DNA of 64,000 nucleotides, from the NCBI RefSeq assembly GCF_001640805.2, contig NC_066844.1:15677543-15741542 (forward strand), in the 5' to 3' direction. Numbering within the stretch: the first letter of the stretch is position 1; each line of letters opens with the position of its first letter. The notes under the pieces are model-generated. The model worked only from the letters and a program-made list of their open reading frames with translations, was not told the origin of the DNA and did not search any database. Of this stretch, positions 1-12,975 are shown piece by piece. The position numbers and the translations under genes are program-made. This stretch comes from Lates calcarifer. Lineage: Eukaryota; Chordata; Actinopteri; Centropomidae.

Positions 1-1509
1 GAGAATAAGAAATGGGCTACTGTGCTGCCATGCAGCATGCCTAATCACTCCTCACACACACGGCACACGCACTTTGCATACTTTCACATACTGCACTGGA
101 ATGTAACACACAAATACACTGCACAAAACAAATAAACACACAAAATGCTAATTTAAAATCCACAAATATATAAATACTGTACAGGATGGCACTGACATTG
201 TTTCTGCATTTACATTCCACTTCCTCTACAGAAGCACATATTCAAGAGGCACTCACATATTCAAACACACCCCCTACTTTATACAGTGCATCTGCTAACA
301 TTATGTATTATCCAGTATATGTTTAAACTGTTTTTCAATGTAACCACTGGTCCTAATATCATTTATTTTCTTACATTTTCTGCCCTCTCGATATCTCAGC
401 ATGCTCCTTGTGATCCCATCTTTGTACTCCTGACCTGTGCCACTCCTTGGTGTTATTTTGAAAGAGAATTTGGCTTTGTTGTCACAAACACTACGCAATT
501 ATTCTCTCTCACTTTCATTGCCTTTCTCACTTACGTAGAACTAATGTGCTTGCTCCTGAAGCATCTGTTCTTGATCTCTGACTGATTCATGGTTATTGCT
601 GTTGGTTTGTTTTCCACTAGGGGGCAGTGGCACTACACTGATAGCTCAGAGGAGGTTATCAGGCTTGGTTAGAGCTGACACCTTCCTAGGAAGTTTCTGT
701 GCATATCAGCATATGAGCTGCATATCAATGAGTCATGATGAATAATGAAGGTTCGAGGTGGGCAGAACATTTTGTTATTAATGTGAATCTGTTGTCTTTC
801 ATTTAGATTGCAGAGTTAGTCCCTTTGTAAAGAGAGGTGTGTTGACACTCTTACAGCGGGATGGTAATTTACCCTGTGAATATGTGACTGTGTGTGTGTG
901 TGTGAGAGAGTGTAGAAGTGCACATGCATTAGAATCTGTCAATCAGCTGTAATTAGGGAGAGTCTCTCCTGCTGTCCTCTGACACTGTTTGAATTTACCT
1001 TGCAAACAGTGCAAATGTACTGTATGTGTGTGTATACGTGCGTGTGTGCATCAACTTGTGTTTATGGCTTGTTTGATCATCTGATTTGCTGCTGGTGAAT
1101 GTTTTAGTTATGAGGCTACTCTGCAGGTTTTTCTTATGTACACTCATTTTGGAATCAATTTAAGTTTTACTGCGTTGAGTACACTGCTTTAGTGTGTCCA
1201 TCTGTGTATGTGTTTGTACATGATAGCGTATGAGGAAGTGTGTGTGTGAGTGTTTGGGAGAGAGAGACAGAGGGAGAGCTGTGTGTGATGTCTAGAGTTT
1301 GGATCACATTCAGCCTGGGGGTAGGTGAACCTATTGTAAACAATGGATCTGACAGAATGTAGGCCTTCACATCTCTACCCCTGGGCATGTGGTTGTGTGT
1401 GCATGCATGCGCGTGTGTAGACATTCATACAAGGCCATTGGAGGCCACTGAGGAACCCCAGGAAAGACTGACCTCTCTGACCGAATGTCTTTGTACCTCT
1501 TCTCTCCAG
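1..1509. other. upstream non-coding DNA
   Basis: No gene is seen here. The stretch holds degenerate TG/CA-rich DNA (for example about 890-905, 1020-1050 and 1195-1270) and a CTCF-like motif at 614-630. ORFs in it (99 and 65 residues) overlap on opposite strands and resemble nothing. The tafa4 promoter may lie here or further upstream; no TATA box or CpG island stands out. Confidence 0.6.
614..630 (+). promoter_or_regulatory. CTCF-like binding motif
   Basis: CCACTAGGGGGCAGTGG matches the vertebrate CTCF core consensus CCASYAGRKGGCRS at every position. It sits about 0.9 kb upstream of the candidate first tafa4 exon. Occupancy cannot be judged from sequence. Confidence 0.5.
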
Positions 1510-1701
1510 GGGCTTCTTCTGTTGTGAGGTGAGGAAGAGGAGAAGCAGGAGGAAAAGGAAGAAGAAGAAGAGGAGGAGGAGGCGGCGGCGGCGGTGGTGG
1601 AGAGTTGAGGTGTGAGTGGATGCAGTCATGGTCTGTACGCTCTGTCCATAGAGGAGCTACTCAGTGGAAGAGAGATCAAAAGAGACAGAGACGACAAACA
1701 G
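1510..1701 (+). other. tafa4: candidate tafa4 5'UTR exon
   Basis: A pyrimidine-rich tract ending in AG at 1508-1509 precedes this stretch, and a near-consensus donor (ACAG then GTGAGA) follows at 1702. The exon would be 192 bp long. It contains a purine-rich GAA/GGA/GCG tract, two short upstream ORFs, and a TAG at 1649-1651 in frame with the tafa4 ATG once spliced. That stop supports 2910 as the true start. The exon is inferred from splice signals and position only; there is no coding conservation to test it with. Confidence 0.42.
1551..1602 (+). repeat. purine-rich GAA/GGA and GGC triplet tract
   Basis: A low-complexity run of AGAAG, GAGGAG and GGCGGC units lies inside the candidate 5'UTR exon. 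Apparent lysine/leucine-rich ORFs here, on either strand, are products of the repeat. Confidence 0.7.
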
Positions 1702-1753
1702 GTGAGATAGTGTCCTGCATAATAGCGCATGCTGGCAAGAAACAAAAAATTAT

Positions 1754-2080
1754 GAGGCTGTAACTAATTAATTCCTTAAATAACTCACTTATTGTTTAAG
1801 GGCAGAACAGTGAAAATGTCCATCACAAGTTCCCTGAACTGAAGTTGTGAACATCAGCAAACGACTTATTTTGTCCAACCAACAGTTTAAACCCAAAGAT
1901 ATTGGATGTTCATGAATACGAAGCTGAGAAAAATCTGAAAATATTCACATTTTAGAAGCGGGAGCCTGCTTTTTTTCTTGAAAAATACCTTCAATGATTA
2001 ATCCATTACCACAGTTCTTGTCCATTCATTTTCCAGTCGATTGACTAATGGATTAATCAGCCACTTGTGGAACTAAAATG
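1754..2080 (+). repeat. teleost interspersed repeat, forward copy
   Basis: It starts GAGGCTGTAACTAATTA. It contains the segments 'gtgaaaatgtccatcacaag' and 'ttgtccaaccaacagttta' and ends with GATTAATC-type motifs. I recognise this as a very common non-autonomous repeat of teleost genomes that typically begins CTGCAACTAA. This is recalled from memory, not searched. Confidence 0.6.
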
Positions 2081-2087
2081 CTTAGTG

Positions 2088-2404
2088 GATCAGAAACTAA
2101 TCAGAAATGAATCAGCAACTATTTTGATGAATGATCGTTTTATTTATTTTTCCAGCAAATAAAACAAACTGTTCACTTATTTCACCTGCCCGAATGTGAG
2201 AACTTGCTTTGCCAAATATTATTGTTAACGGAATATATTTTAGTTTTTGACTGTCATTTAAAGACATCACTGTTGAGTCTGGGAAACTGTCATAGGTGTT
2301 TTTCACTATTTTTTGACATTTTATAAACATAGTAATTTATTGATTAATTAAGAAAATAATCTGCAGAATAATCAATAATGAAAATAGTGACTAGTTGCAG
2401 CCCT
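2088..2404 (-). repeat. teleost interspersed repeat, inverted copy
   Basis: Read on the minus strand it starts AGGGCTGCAACTAGT and follows the same order of motifs as the copy at 1754-2080 (ATAAAATGTCAAAAAATAGTG, then the CAAAAACTAAAATATATT segment). The two copies are divergent, only 7 bp apart and inverted. The 72-residue minus-strand ORF at 2112-2330 is part of this repeat. Confidence 0.6.
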
Positions 2405-2908
2405 CAACCATGGTGACCCTCACATTTCTTTTATTTGAACCTGTCATGACTCATAAAGTCATCTTTTTTGTAATTATCTGCTGCCAGAAGAAAACTGGAA
2501 AATTGGAAGAATTAATCCTACATTAGGAAGAGTTAATCCTAATGTAATACTAATAGGCATAAAGGGATGCTATGCTGGTAGTGTAGTGGTCCAGCTGGTG
2601 AGTTAGGTTTACCCACTCTGCTTACAATAAGTGTGTCTGTGCTGGAAGAAAATTTTCCTCAGGTTTATTCTGCTCTCCAGCTTGTCGTTTTTTCCTTTGA
2701 CCTTTGCGGGCTCACCTCTCGCATTGTTTCTGCTTGTTGGAAAAGCAATACTTTTTGTTTGCCGTGCTGCTCTGCCTCCTGTCTCTTTTTTCGGGGAGAG
2801 GGTGCGGTGGGGTGGGGGGAGGTATCTAACCTCTTCTCATGGCTTCTTCCTCCTCTTCCTCCCCTTTGCTCTCTCTTTGCCCCTCTCTCTCCTCTGTCCC
2901 TCTCTCAG

Positions 2909-3024
2909 GATGAAACTGTGGGGGAGGTCAGCTTGGCCTTTGCAGGTGGCCTTCCTCGTTGCCTTGGTGATGCTCTGCGTTGACCCGGTGTCCGCTGGCA
3001 ACCGTAACCATCGGGGACCGACAG
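2909..3024 (+). CDS. tafa4: tafa4 coding exon 1: signal peptide
   Basis: The exon begins one base before the ATG at 2910, directly after a long pyrimidine tract and AG at 2907-2908. It ends at 3024 before a donor GTACAC. It codes 38 codons plus one base (phase 1). Residues 1-9 are the n-region with K2 and R6. Residues 10-25 form a hydrophobic core. V-S-A at about 27-29 is a likely signal-peptidase site, followed by a basic, hydrophilic start of the mature chain (N-R-N-H-R). A GT at 3035 would also fit a donor but breaks the frame with the next exon. The reading frame stays open about 93 codons upstream of the ATG (to an ATG at 2631), but that part is translated intron and polypyrimidine tract. 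Confidence 0.85.
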
Positions 3025-3846
3025 GTACACCAGGTCTTGCTCCGAACCCCCCTTCCACCACCGCGAGAGGTTAATTACACTGTCACTGCAGAGGTACAAC
3101 ACATGTTCCCTGAGCCTGTCGCAGACTGAGCCATCCCCGTCCTGGAGGAGGAGGAGGGGGGCTGAGTGGGAACAATTTGCTCTGTCCCTCAGTATGACAG
3201 AATGTAATCTAGACGAGACCTCGTTTTGGGCTGGGATGCAAACACACCCCTGTTTGAATGATCGAGCCCCAACAGATACAAATGGCACTTAAGCTGTCAG
3301 GAGCTGTCAACACAAATAGATCAGTGTGGGTGTGATCTGATCTATTCAGAGCGGTTGCAGACATTCAGCAGTTCAGACATAGTGCTGTTCTCAAGCGGCC
3401 TGTTTCTTTGTGGTTTGGGTTTGCTTTAAAATTGGGTGTATGTCTCATGTAGAAGAGACCATGTAGGCTCATGACTTCTAATCCTTAGGCTCATAATTGC
3501 CAAAGTCTACATTAATATGCAGAGCTCTGCCCCCCCGTAACCAAAGCACCACTTCACTTATTCCCTAAGAAATCCACAAGAAAAGAGAAAGCCATTGCCG
3601 GTGCCAACTTAATTTAGGCCCACAAGCTAAATCTATTCTCTGTTTTTAATTTCCATAAGTCATAGAGACGCACCTCACCCCCCAACCAAAAAAACGACCA
3701 ATACAGTCTGATTAATATTTCACTTGGGCTGGCTACAGGGACAGTTGTGCTGAGTCACGAAGGATCTTTGTGCCTTGATTTGTTGGTGACAACCTCCCAA
3801 GTCACCTCCTCCTCAAGCTTAATTATCACAATTTCCTTTTTATTAT

Positions 3847-3863
3847 TAATTAATTAATTAATT
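3847..3863. repeat. ATTA tandem repeat
   Basis: About four copies of TTAA/ATTA lie in tandem in a tafa4 intron. Confidence 0.7.
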
Positions 3864-5807
3864 ATCTTTCTCAGTTTCTTTGCTCTCACTGCTGGTGTTT
3901 TGCAAGGTGACCTTTATGTGCCACAGAAATGCTACCAGCACCCAGTCCGTGCAGTGAGTGATTGTATTAGTTTCCTTTTTTGACGGAGAGGAGGCAGCCT
4001 GCTTACGGCAGGGACGCTACTAATTGCAGGCCCTGTGTATTGTGAAGGTCAGCGTGGGTACCCACCCCCTTCTTATTTCTCTTGCACTGTGAAACAAGAT
4101 GATTCTCTCCCCAAACTGGCTGGTGCTTTTTATTAGAGGATTTAATTTAATTGGTGGAAGTCTAAAACTTGTTGGCTGTGAATACCTACACGACTCACAC
4201 ACAGCAGTTGAAAGCAGCTGAAAAATAATTGGCTGTATGTTGTGACTGCTAGATTCGTTTTCCTGTGTTTTGTGTTTTCTACTTAAGTGCTGTTTTATTG
4301 GCAGGTCACAAAGGCATTTGTTTGATCCATATGCTTGGTGATGTACCGTTTGTTGCCACATGGTGGCTCTAGAGGTCAAAAAATGCTTGTCCAGAAATGT
4401 GTTTTTTTAAAACACTCGTTTCATGTACTCAGCATCAATCTCAAAGGCAATCTGTCATTTTATAGAAACAAATGTATAATGGTAATAGGTAGAATGAATG
4501 TCAACTAACTTATGCAGACATGGTATGACTGACAGTTGTCGCTTTAAATAATCATGGGAAAAAATAGCATTTTTCTATTTTTATTTTCCAGCAGCACTCT
4601 GATGTGTCTGAAAGAATGAGAATGAGCTACTCAATGCATTCCTCACCCACAGTTAGAGTGTCTCAGTAATCTCAGCACATGACCACCTGGCAGGTGTCGT
4701 AGTTTATGTCAATTTATGCAGCTTATTTAGTACTGGATTAAAAGCTGTGAATAAAAACAACTGAACTTGAGAAGCCATATGCTTTTACATTTTATTGCCC
4801 TTATTACCTGCCATTAACAAGCAAATAGCTGTGCGGTTTTGCATCACTTTTGAGACAGGATAATAGATCATTTATAATAGAAATAAAATCTGCAAATTAT
4901 TGCAGGATGTAGGAATCTGTTGCCCAGGACAAATCCCTGCAGGTCCAGTCCTCTCTCAGTGGTTAATGCCCTCATAACAGCAGTTAATAGCACCAACAAA
5001 ATGCATATCCAGGTTTATATATAAACACTGAAACATTCAGCCATCAAAAATGATCAAGTAATATATTCATTGTTCTTATTGCCGTTTTTACTGTTGGCCC
5101 TCTCACAAATAGAACAAAGCTTTGTAGAAAATTACCTATTGCAAAACATGCACATTAACTCACCTGTCAGATTTTTTTTTATTGCTGTTAATTTAGTCCC
5201 GCGCCATATTTCATAACACTCACAAGGAACAATTCATAAGCAGGTCACACAATAACCTGCATTACAGCAGTTGTCAAATTAATGCAAATAACACAAATAA
5301 TTATGCACTCCAACCTTATGTGTGGTTTTTTATTGAAACATCATACTGTAGCTCTGCTTCCAAGCATGTTTCTCCTGTATTTTGACAATGAAATTGCACT
5401 GAAATTCTCATATGCCCTTTTTCTTTTATTTTTTTTGAATGCTTAAAACTAAATTATCTATCTCCGTTCAGTTACTGGCTTGCAGAACTGAATCCAGTGT
5501 GTATGGCAGCTTTCCACAGCATGATTAGAAAACCAAACATTTTTTTTGGCTTCTTGGACACATTGCTAACCCCTTGTTCAACATACTGTTAATCACAAAA
5601 GTATATATTACATTCCCAGAAAGAGACGTTTATGAATTCATGGAGTGTTTGTTGGACCCCCTAAGTTCACCTTGGCTCATGTGAGGAAACTGCATACCAA
5701 GCTATCGCTACATGGAAAGGGCTACTGTCAAGGCTTATGTCTTATTATTAGCAGTAAAACACATCTTACACAACATCTGTGTGTATATGCAGTATGTGTG
5801 AGCATGC

Positions 5808-5858
<51 letters not shown>
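5808..5858. repeat. compound (TA)n(TG)n microsatellite
   Basis: About 11 TA units are followed by about 14 TG units. Confidence 0.95.
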
Positions 5859-5860
<2 letters not shown>

Positions 5861-8249
5861 CTAAAGCTGCTTAGTAGATGTCTACTCAAAAAAAAAAGAA
5901 AGAATATAAAAGAAAAAGAAAAAAAACAGCTCTGGCAAGGTCTCAGAAAGCAGGTTTTATTGGGAATAAATTTGTTGCACCTGAGTACTCAACTGTACCC
6001 GCAACCTGTTATGATAATTAGCATAAAGGTGAGGGTGATGTGGGCCTGTTAACCACTGATAGTGTCAGGAGGATTGATGAGCTGTGCTGGACCAGGGTGA
6101 GGAGGACACTGAGCAAGTGCGGAGAGTGGAGGACAAGAAGGAAGGGCAACGAGTGATCTGAGGGCTTTAAGGGGGCAAATGAGTAAAGAGATGAGGAGGT
6201 TTGAGAATTTAAAAAGAAAAACATTTGGAGATTCAGCTGCAAGGTTTACATTGCTTAATGTTAGACATGATTTGGGAAGATGTTTGACATCATTCTCAAC
6301 TTGTTCCACACATCTGATCGCTCTAATCATGCTGCCTTGAAACTTTGCAGTGTATTCCTACAGGGACGTACAATATGTCCCCTCTACATTGACTTTGCTA
6401 GATATCTGGCCTTTCATAGCGGTGGACATGCTTGTCAGATATTGACAGGGAGAAAGACACAGCCTTTTGATAAATTGCACAGTGTTCCTGCTAGCCTGTG
6501 ACTGTCAGAATACATCAATCGCCTGGCTAACCCATCAGTTCAAGGTAGCTTGGTTTGTTGGCTGCCCAGCTACTATTGCCACCCCCCACCAGTCTACCTC
6601 CCTCCTTTTCCCTGCCACGGGAATAGAAGCATTTAGCCATGCTTGAGAAGTCTTTTCATCTCAGCATGTGCTGGGCTCTATTACATTGAGATGGCCATAA
6701 CAGAATGGTTTAAAGGCAACATTGAGACATTAGATACACTGGTTATTATGTGTATGTAGCTAGAGGGTGACTGCTCAGCACATGAATCTTAAGCGGATGA
6801 GAGGTGAGAGGCTACAACTCTCTGAACAGGGGTTGGTGGAGGGAAGACAGAACTGAGAGGGCTCATAGTGGAACTACAGTACTTCAGTCTGCTCTCCAGG
6901 CTGCTTCTCTGATGTCTGGTACTTTTCCTGGCTTTGTATTATTTCAATTCAGACTCCGTGGTTCTCTATGGTTTCGATTTAGAGTTGGTTTCGGTCACAG
7001 CTTGTGTAGATATTGACCTGACTTTATGCTTTTTGCTCCTTAGAACAATGGGCATTCACAATGACAATTCACCTCTCAAGTCCCATGTAGTTCAGTACAG
7101 TAGTTATAGTTGCACTATGTACTGTTTATGAATAGACTTTTCTATGGGAAACACACACATATAATTTCTGCAGCAATGTGAAAACTGACCCAATGTTGAA
7201 AAATATCTTATTATATCACACTAAACAAACAGGTTTGCAACAAATACAAGAAATTGCTTTTCAGCTCTTGTTTCTGGGCAACCTGGGTGGGTGGTTTTGA
7301 GTTGATTTCTCCTACATTAAATAGATTTTGGCTGTAAACTATATATGGCTCTCTAACCTCTGTTTATTGATTAAATACCTCGGATGCTCAAAGGTATAAA
7401 TTATAGATAACCCTTCAAAGATGGAAAGATGCTTAGAAACAGGCCCACACTTACAAACTTACAAATATATCAGTACCTAAATTTGTGCACATGTTGACTT
7501 ATCCACAGGATTTTATTTTACTTTTCAGAAATTACTTGAATATCTTGACCTATACCAGCACATTAATCATCTGTGTAGCATGATAAAACTTTAAACTCTC
7601 TCTGCATGGGATAAAATGCGAGCTGTCCATTATTATGAAAAAAAGACAACACAATGAAGGTCAGGATGCCGCTGATATAGAAGAGTAGTGTAACTAGAAC
7701 TTCTGTTACTGCTTACACTGTGGTTTTACTCTTTACTCACATTTCTGTGACACCACATAGAAATTTTGCCACCTCACCACTGTACTCAGGACAGTTTTTC
7801 ACTGCCAAGTTGTTTGACTTGATTCAGCAGCTGAGAGCAAAAACCACAAACTGAACAGATTTTCATGTATTCTCAAGGTGTAACATTTGATTTTTCTGTA
7901 AACACTGAGGCTAAAGACCAAACTTCGATATATTTTGAGATGTTATGTGAGATATAAGTTTCAGGTTAGCAGTTATGCCAGCACTCACAGCTGGAAAGGC
8001 TAGAACTACCATCACAAACAGAGAACTGGAAAGTACAACAACTTAAACACTTATTTTACAGCCTTTTTATCTGCAGGATATGATTTACTGTAATTTTTCA
8101 GGGTGATTTAAATCTTACTGAAGCAAATTCCTTCACATTTCAGAAATGCTGCAAGAAAAACCACATCTTTGTCATATTTTATTCATAATTTTATTCCAAT
8201 TAATGATAGCTACAAGGCGTCAGTGCGTTTCTGCATGCAGTTTGTTATA

Positions 8250-8263
8250 GTGCCCCCTGATGA
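8250..8263 (-). promoter_or_regulatory. CTCF-like motif, reverse orientation (weaker)
   Basis: The reverse complement reads TCATCAGGGGGCAC, matching the CTCF core except at two of the first four positions. It faces the motif at 614-630, so the two are convergent across tafa4 coding exon 1. The short core may occur by chance. Confidence 0.25.
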
Positions 8264-9067
8264 AAGCTGCATAGCAACATCTAAAACATGCTGAAGTTGG
8301 TTTGAGTGTCCTTCTGAACTGGCCATGAGAGAAAGAAATGCTTTAAAAATATTTTCCAATGAGCTTCAGCAGTAAAACACAAGAGAACCCAAAAGAGGCC
8401 CCCCAACCTGTCTTCTATAAATAACAGAGACACTTTGAGAGAAAAATGTAGACATGTCCTTACACCCATCTGTATTTAACTCATATGCATTGATATATTT
8501 AGATTTTAATCAGGGTACAAACCTGTGCATGCTTAAAAAAAAGCAGCATTAGAAACATCCAGGTGGATTTATCTTCCACTGCTCACACACGCCTTAAAAA
8601 GCTTTGCAGCTTTAAAATACAAATGGCCTCGGCCCAGCTCTGATGTAGGCAATAAAGAGTGGAGACCTGTGAACCTTTCTGACCTCATTATGCCAGCGGG
8701 AGGCGAAGCCACTCTTTGTTCTTTCTGTTGCCTGTGACACCGCTTTTTCCTCCTTCTGCATGACTCTTTATTTCTTGATAACGAGCTGGCTGTTCCTGAG
8801 CTGGGGTCCAGCTGATTGACCAGTTTTATCCAGTCACCACTTCACGCAGTGATTAATAATGATAATGAGGGCATGAGTCTGATTAAAACAAGGGGAATGT
8901 GATTGTATTCTGAATTGGACTTTGAAATGAATTCACTTTTTTCCCATCAGTGCTTAAAATGTTATTATTACATTTATCTTCACGGCTTTACTGACATTAC
9001 TTGTCCCATTGAGTTCTTTTCTATTTGATTCTATTCTAGATTTCTATCAGTAGATATAGACTATATA

Positions 9068-9111
9068 TGTGTGTGTGTGTGTGTGTGTGGTGGTGGTGGT
9101 GGTGGTGGTGG
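9068..9111. repeat. compound (TG)n(GGT)n microsatellite
   Basis: About 10 TG units pass directly into about 7 GGT units. The poly-histidine/threonine ORFs on the minus strand come from it. Confidence 0.95.
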
Positions 9112-10931
9112 GGTAATCCGGCAGCTGCTCCAGCCTCAGGAGAGCCTGAGACAGAGGAGTGAGGGAAATGAAAGTGGAGGGATGATAGCGGAGGGGCGCC
9201 CTCAGAGAGCCAGGGATCATTGATGGGGCTCTCTGGAGAAGAGAACAAACAAACTTTAAATCAGAAAGGATGAGAGGGGCCATGGCCTGCAGAAATGGAA
9301 CCCTCTACAGAGTGTGTGTGTGTGTGTGCGCACTGTTTGTGTGTTCGCAGCTGTGTTTGTGTGTGTTTGCACACTTTTGTGTCTGTCTGCAAAGCTCATT
9401 CAGCTGAGCATGAAAAGTTTTGGAGTCTGGGTAAAGTCACGTACATAAATGAAATCTGGGCTTATGGTACAGTATAACCAAGGTTTTTCTAGGGCTGTAA
9501 AGAGGCTTATAGGTGGTAATGTTGCCAGCAGGGTTTGCTGTGCTTGGGAAATGGTGCCAGAGACTCTCAGGAGTGCACAACAAGCTTTGAGAGTGAAGAT
9601 AAGGCGGCTGGAATCCGTTCAGAAGCCATAAGCAAAGATTAGATTTACTAAACATTTTACCCAACATTTGCGGCTGGTGCATTTTCCTTTAGGTGGCAAC
9701 AAAAAACCCTTCTTCCCCAAGAGATACATGGATTTAATGTGCTTGAGTGAAATGTAACATTAGCATAGACACTATGCAGTACAAATTTCTAAACATTAAC
9801 ATAAACCTATTCACACATTATCCTTGCAGCATCCTCATACACATGAGGCAGATGTAATGATGTTCAGATGTCAGCTGCTGTATTTGTTAATGTCCCAGCA
9901 AGTTCCTTTTATCATTATGAAGCCACATTTATCTTTTAGCATGAGGAGACTGCTGATCTGTTCAACAAAGCACATCTCCCCTATGAGGAGCGAGGATAAT
10001 CATGGGAGAGAATTGAAACAATTTGATTGAACAGGAATAATTCTAATTAAAAGCATATTGTTACAGAAACATCACACACCCACAAACATAAAGGCACATT
10101 TTGCCACTGGGCAGAAAGCTTTGGGTTAAAATTTGCTTAAGTTAAACGTGCTGTTCTGTCCCATTACTGTCAGGTGAATGTTATAATGAACCAGACCAAG
10201 GTCCCCAGGGAAGTATGGAGATAATCAAGGGAGATAAGACAGTGTTTGTTGGTGGTGTCAGGTGAAAAACAATTATGCTCCTATGAAATATGACTTTGAG
10301 GATTACTCACATACAAATGCATAAGCCAACATAAATACACATGCACAGACGCTGCAAACACGTGGCAGAAAATGAACAAAGGTGCATACATATACACACG
10401 CATACACCTAATAGTGACAGTTTCTGGCCAGCGCCCATAAAGATTTAAGTGTATTCTATTAGTGGGTTGCTCCACCACATGAGCCCCTAATAAAATATGC
10501 ATAATGGCTCTTTGCTTAGATCAAGTGGTTTATTATGTCTGAAAGGAGTCCAAAAAATGTTTTTAGTTTTTTTTTTCCCCAACAAGTCTTGCTCTCATTT
10601 ATTTTTTGCTTGCACACAATGACAACAACAGAGCTGCCTCTGTGACGAACTTAATGAGGGCACTGGGCCGAGAATAAAAGCAAAGTATCACTAAAGAGTG
10701 TTTATTTATGAATCAAAGAGGATGAGACTGGAATAAATTGAGGAGTTTACACAAAAGGAAATAATTCAATAGATTTGTTTAATCTTCAGATGAGCCGTTG
10801 CGGTGTATATTTGATTGTTATTTGCAGCACAAATGTATTTGAATTTAAACTACATTTTATTTTTTGCAACAACAAACCGTCAAAGTACCAATAAGCCACC
10901 TTTTTACAGTCTGTGAATTTCCAGCAAATAA

Positions 10932-11231
<300 letters not shown>

Positions 11232-12935
11232 TAATCCAGATCCTCAAGCATCATTTCCAAAAGCTGCCAATTTAACCAACAGTCAGTCATCATTTCTTTA
11301 AAGGAAAAGGAGCAATCATCCATTTTATGTAAGAACATCAATTTGTATTTCTGTGAGGGAAAAGTGCTTCAGCAGACAGAAGTTTGAAGGACAACTTTCC
11401 CCTACTTGACAGTTATTCTAGTAGAGCTGCTCACTGACCACCGCTGCCACTCTGGTTATACTGGTCATTAAATTTACCCTGAAGTAGCTGTAAAGATTCC
11501 ACACTGTACTGAACACTTCATTTAAGCTATATGATACCTACAGTCAGGAAAACATTCAAGCCCAAAATTTTGTGTTTTTATGACTGCACCATTAAATCAA
11601 AGAGAAATATTGGAGATGCCTTGTGCATTCTTTTTTATACATTCCCCCACAACTCTGCAGCAGGGTCTTTCCAATTCTGCTGGACCTATTTGGTATCTTT
11701 TGGAAAAAACCTTGGGAACATGACTAGAATTCAAAATGAGTTTTTGCACATTTGGACAGGGCTTGGCTGCACAACATGCTCCTATAATGACTGATGCTCT
11801 GCTGAATCAGACAGGGTCAAAGATGCTAAAAAAAATCATCTTGTATCATTAAAGTTGAGAAATTAATAACATAGATAAATAAATGAATTCCAGGAAGGAT
11901 AATGGGTTGTGCTTTATGCTTTAAATGGCTGCCAGTTTGGATTCTGTAAAATTCTCTGAAATTGATGTTTTTTAAGTCAACAGGAAGATGTTGCTCTACT
12001 TCTAACACAGACAGCTAAGCTTATAAAGGTGACTGAAAGCAGAAAAAAGCTGATGGAAAATTTATTCCTGGCCTTTCTATCCCTCTTAACAAAGACGCAG
12101 AATAAAGAAATACATCAGGAAAGAAAAAGGGAGAAGATGAACAAATATTAAAAGAAAGTGACAGTAAATTATTGTCCTAACATTTGACACTAGCAATATC
12201 CATGATTTAAGACCGAGACCATGAATCACCATCAACCGTAGTCTCCTTTGTGTGGCTGTCAATAAGTCAGAGTTTTTGTTTCACACTACCACTTTGAAAG
12301 GCGGTTAAGTGGTATGTTTTTGTGTATACTTGGGATCTAGTCAAGCTGTATATCACTGCCCTGCTAGTCCATCAGTCTGTGGTTCATCATGTCTCGAGGA
12401 GATCATGTAACATGAAAGGTTAAAGCCACTAATGCAGGTAATGGAAGCCCGGCCAGCAGTGTCTCCTTGCCTTCCTTATTCCCCCGTGCTGTATGAAAGG
12501 AGAGGCAAATATACGACAGCTGTTGGCCAAGACAGCCTCAGCCTCAACACTGGAAATTTAAACTGCAGTTTTAAAAGGCCTGATTTTATTTGGGACAGCA
12601 TTCCATTTCATATCTAGTCAGGCCACTGGAGTATACGACAGATGGTGATGGGAAAAGTATTTTCTTCTGATAACTTTTATAGGTCAAGACATAACATGTG
12701 GGTGATAACCCAAGCATTGGCAAGAGGGACATTTTGGGAAACATCATCAAATCATTGTATTTATGCTGTTCATGTCGTTGAGTCAATAATTGAAAAATAC
12801 ATGTAATATGTATTTGGTAGAGGAATAAAAGAACAAATCATCAATTATCCATAGAATTCTGCTTACACATACAAATGAGGCATAAATCAACACATATAAA
12901 TGTGTTTGTGCCTGTTAATCAGTGTTATGTGTGCA

Positions 12936-12938
<3 letters not shown>

Positions 12939-12971
<33 letters not shown>
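12939..12971. repeat. (GT)n microsatellite
   Basis: About 16 perfect GT units. Confidence 0.95.

Positions 12972-12975
<4 letters not shown>

Larger units (their letters stand above)
1702..2908 (+). other. tafa4: tafa4 5' intron
   Basis: This 1.2-kb stretch lies between the candidate 5'UTR exon and the first coding exon. It is largely filled by two interspersed repeats in opposite orientation (1754-2080 and 2088-2404) and ends in a strong polypyrimidine tract. Confidence 0.42.

Noticed and set aside
2631..2909. In-frame extension of tafa4 upstream of the ATG at 2910
   Set aside because: It crosses a strong polypyrimidine tract and acceptor, and the true signal peptide begins at 2910.
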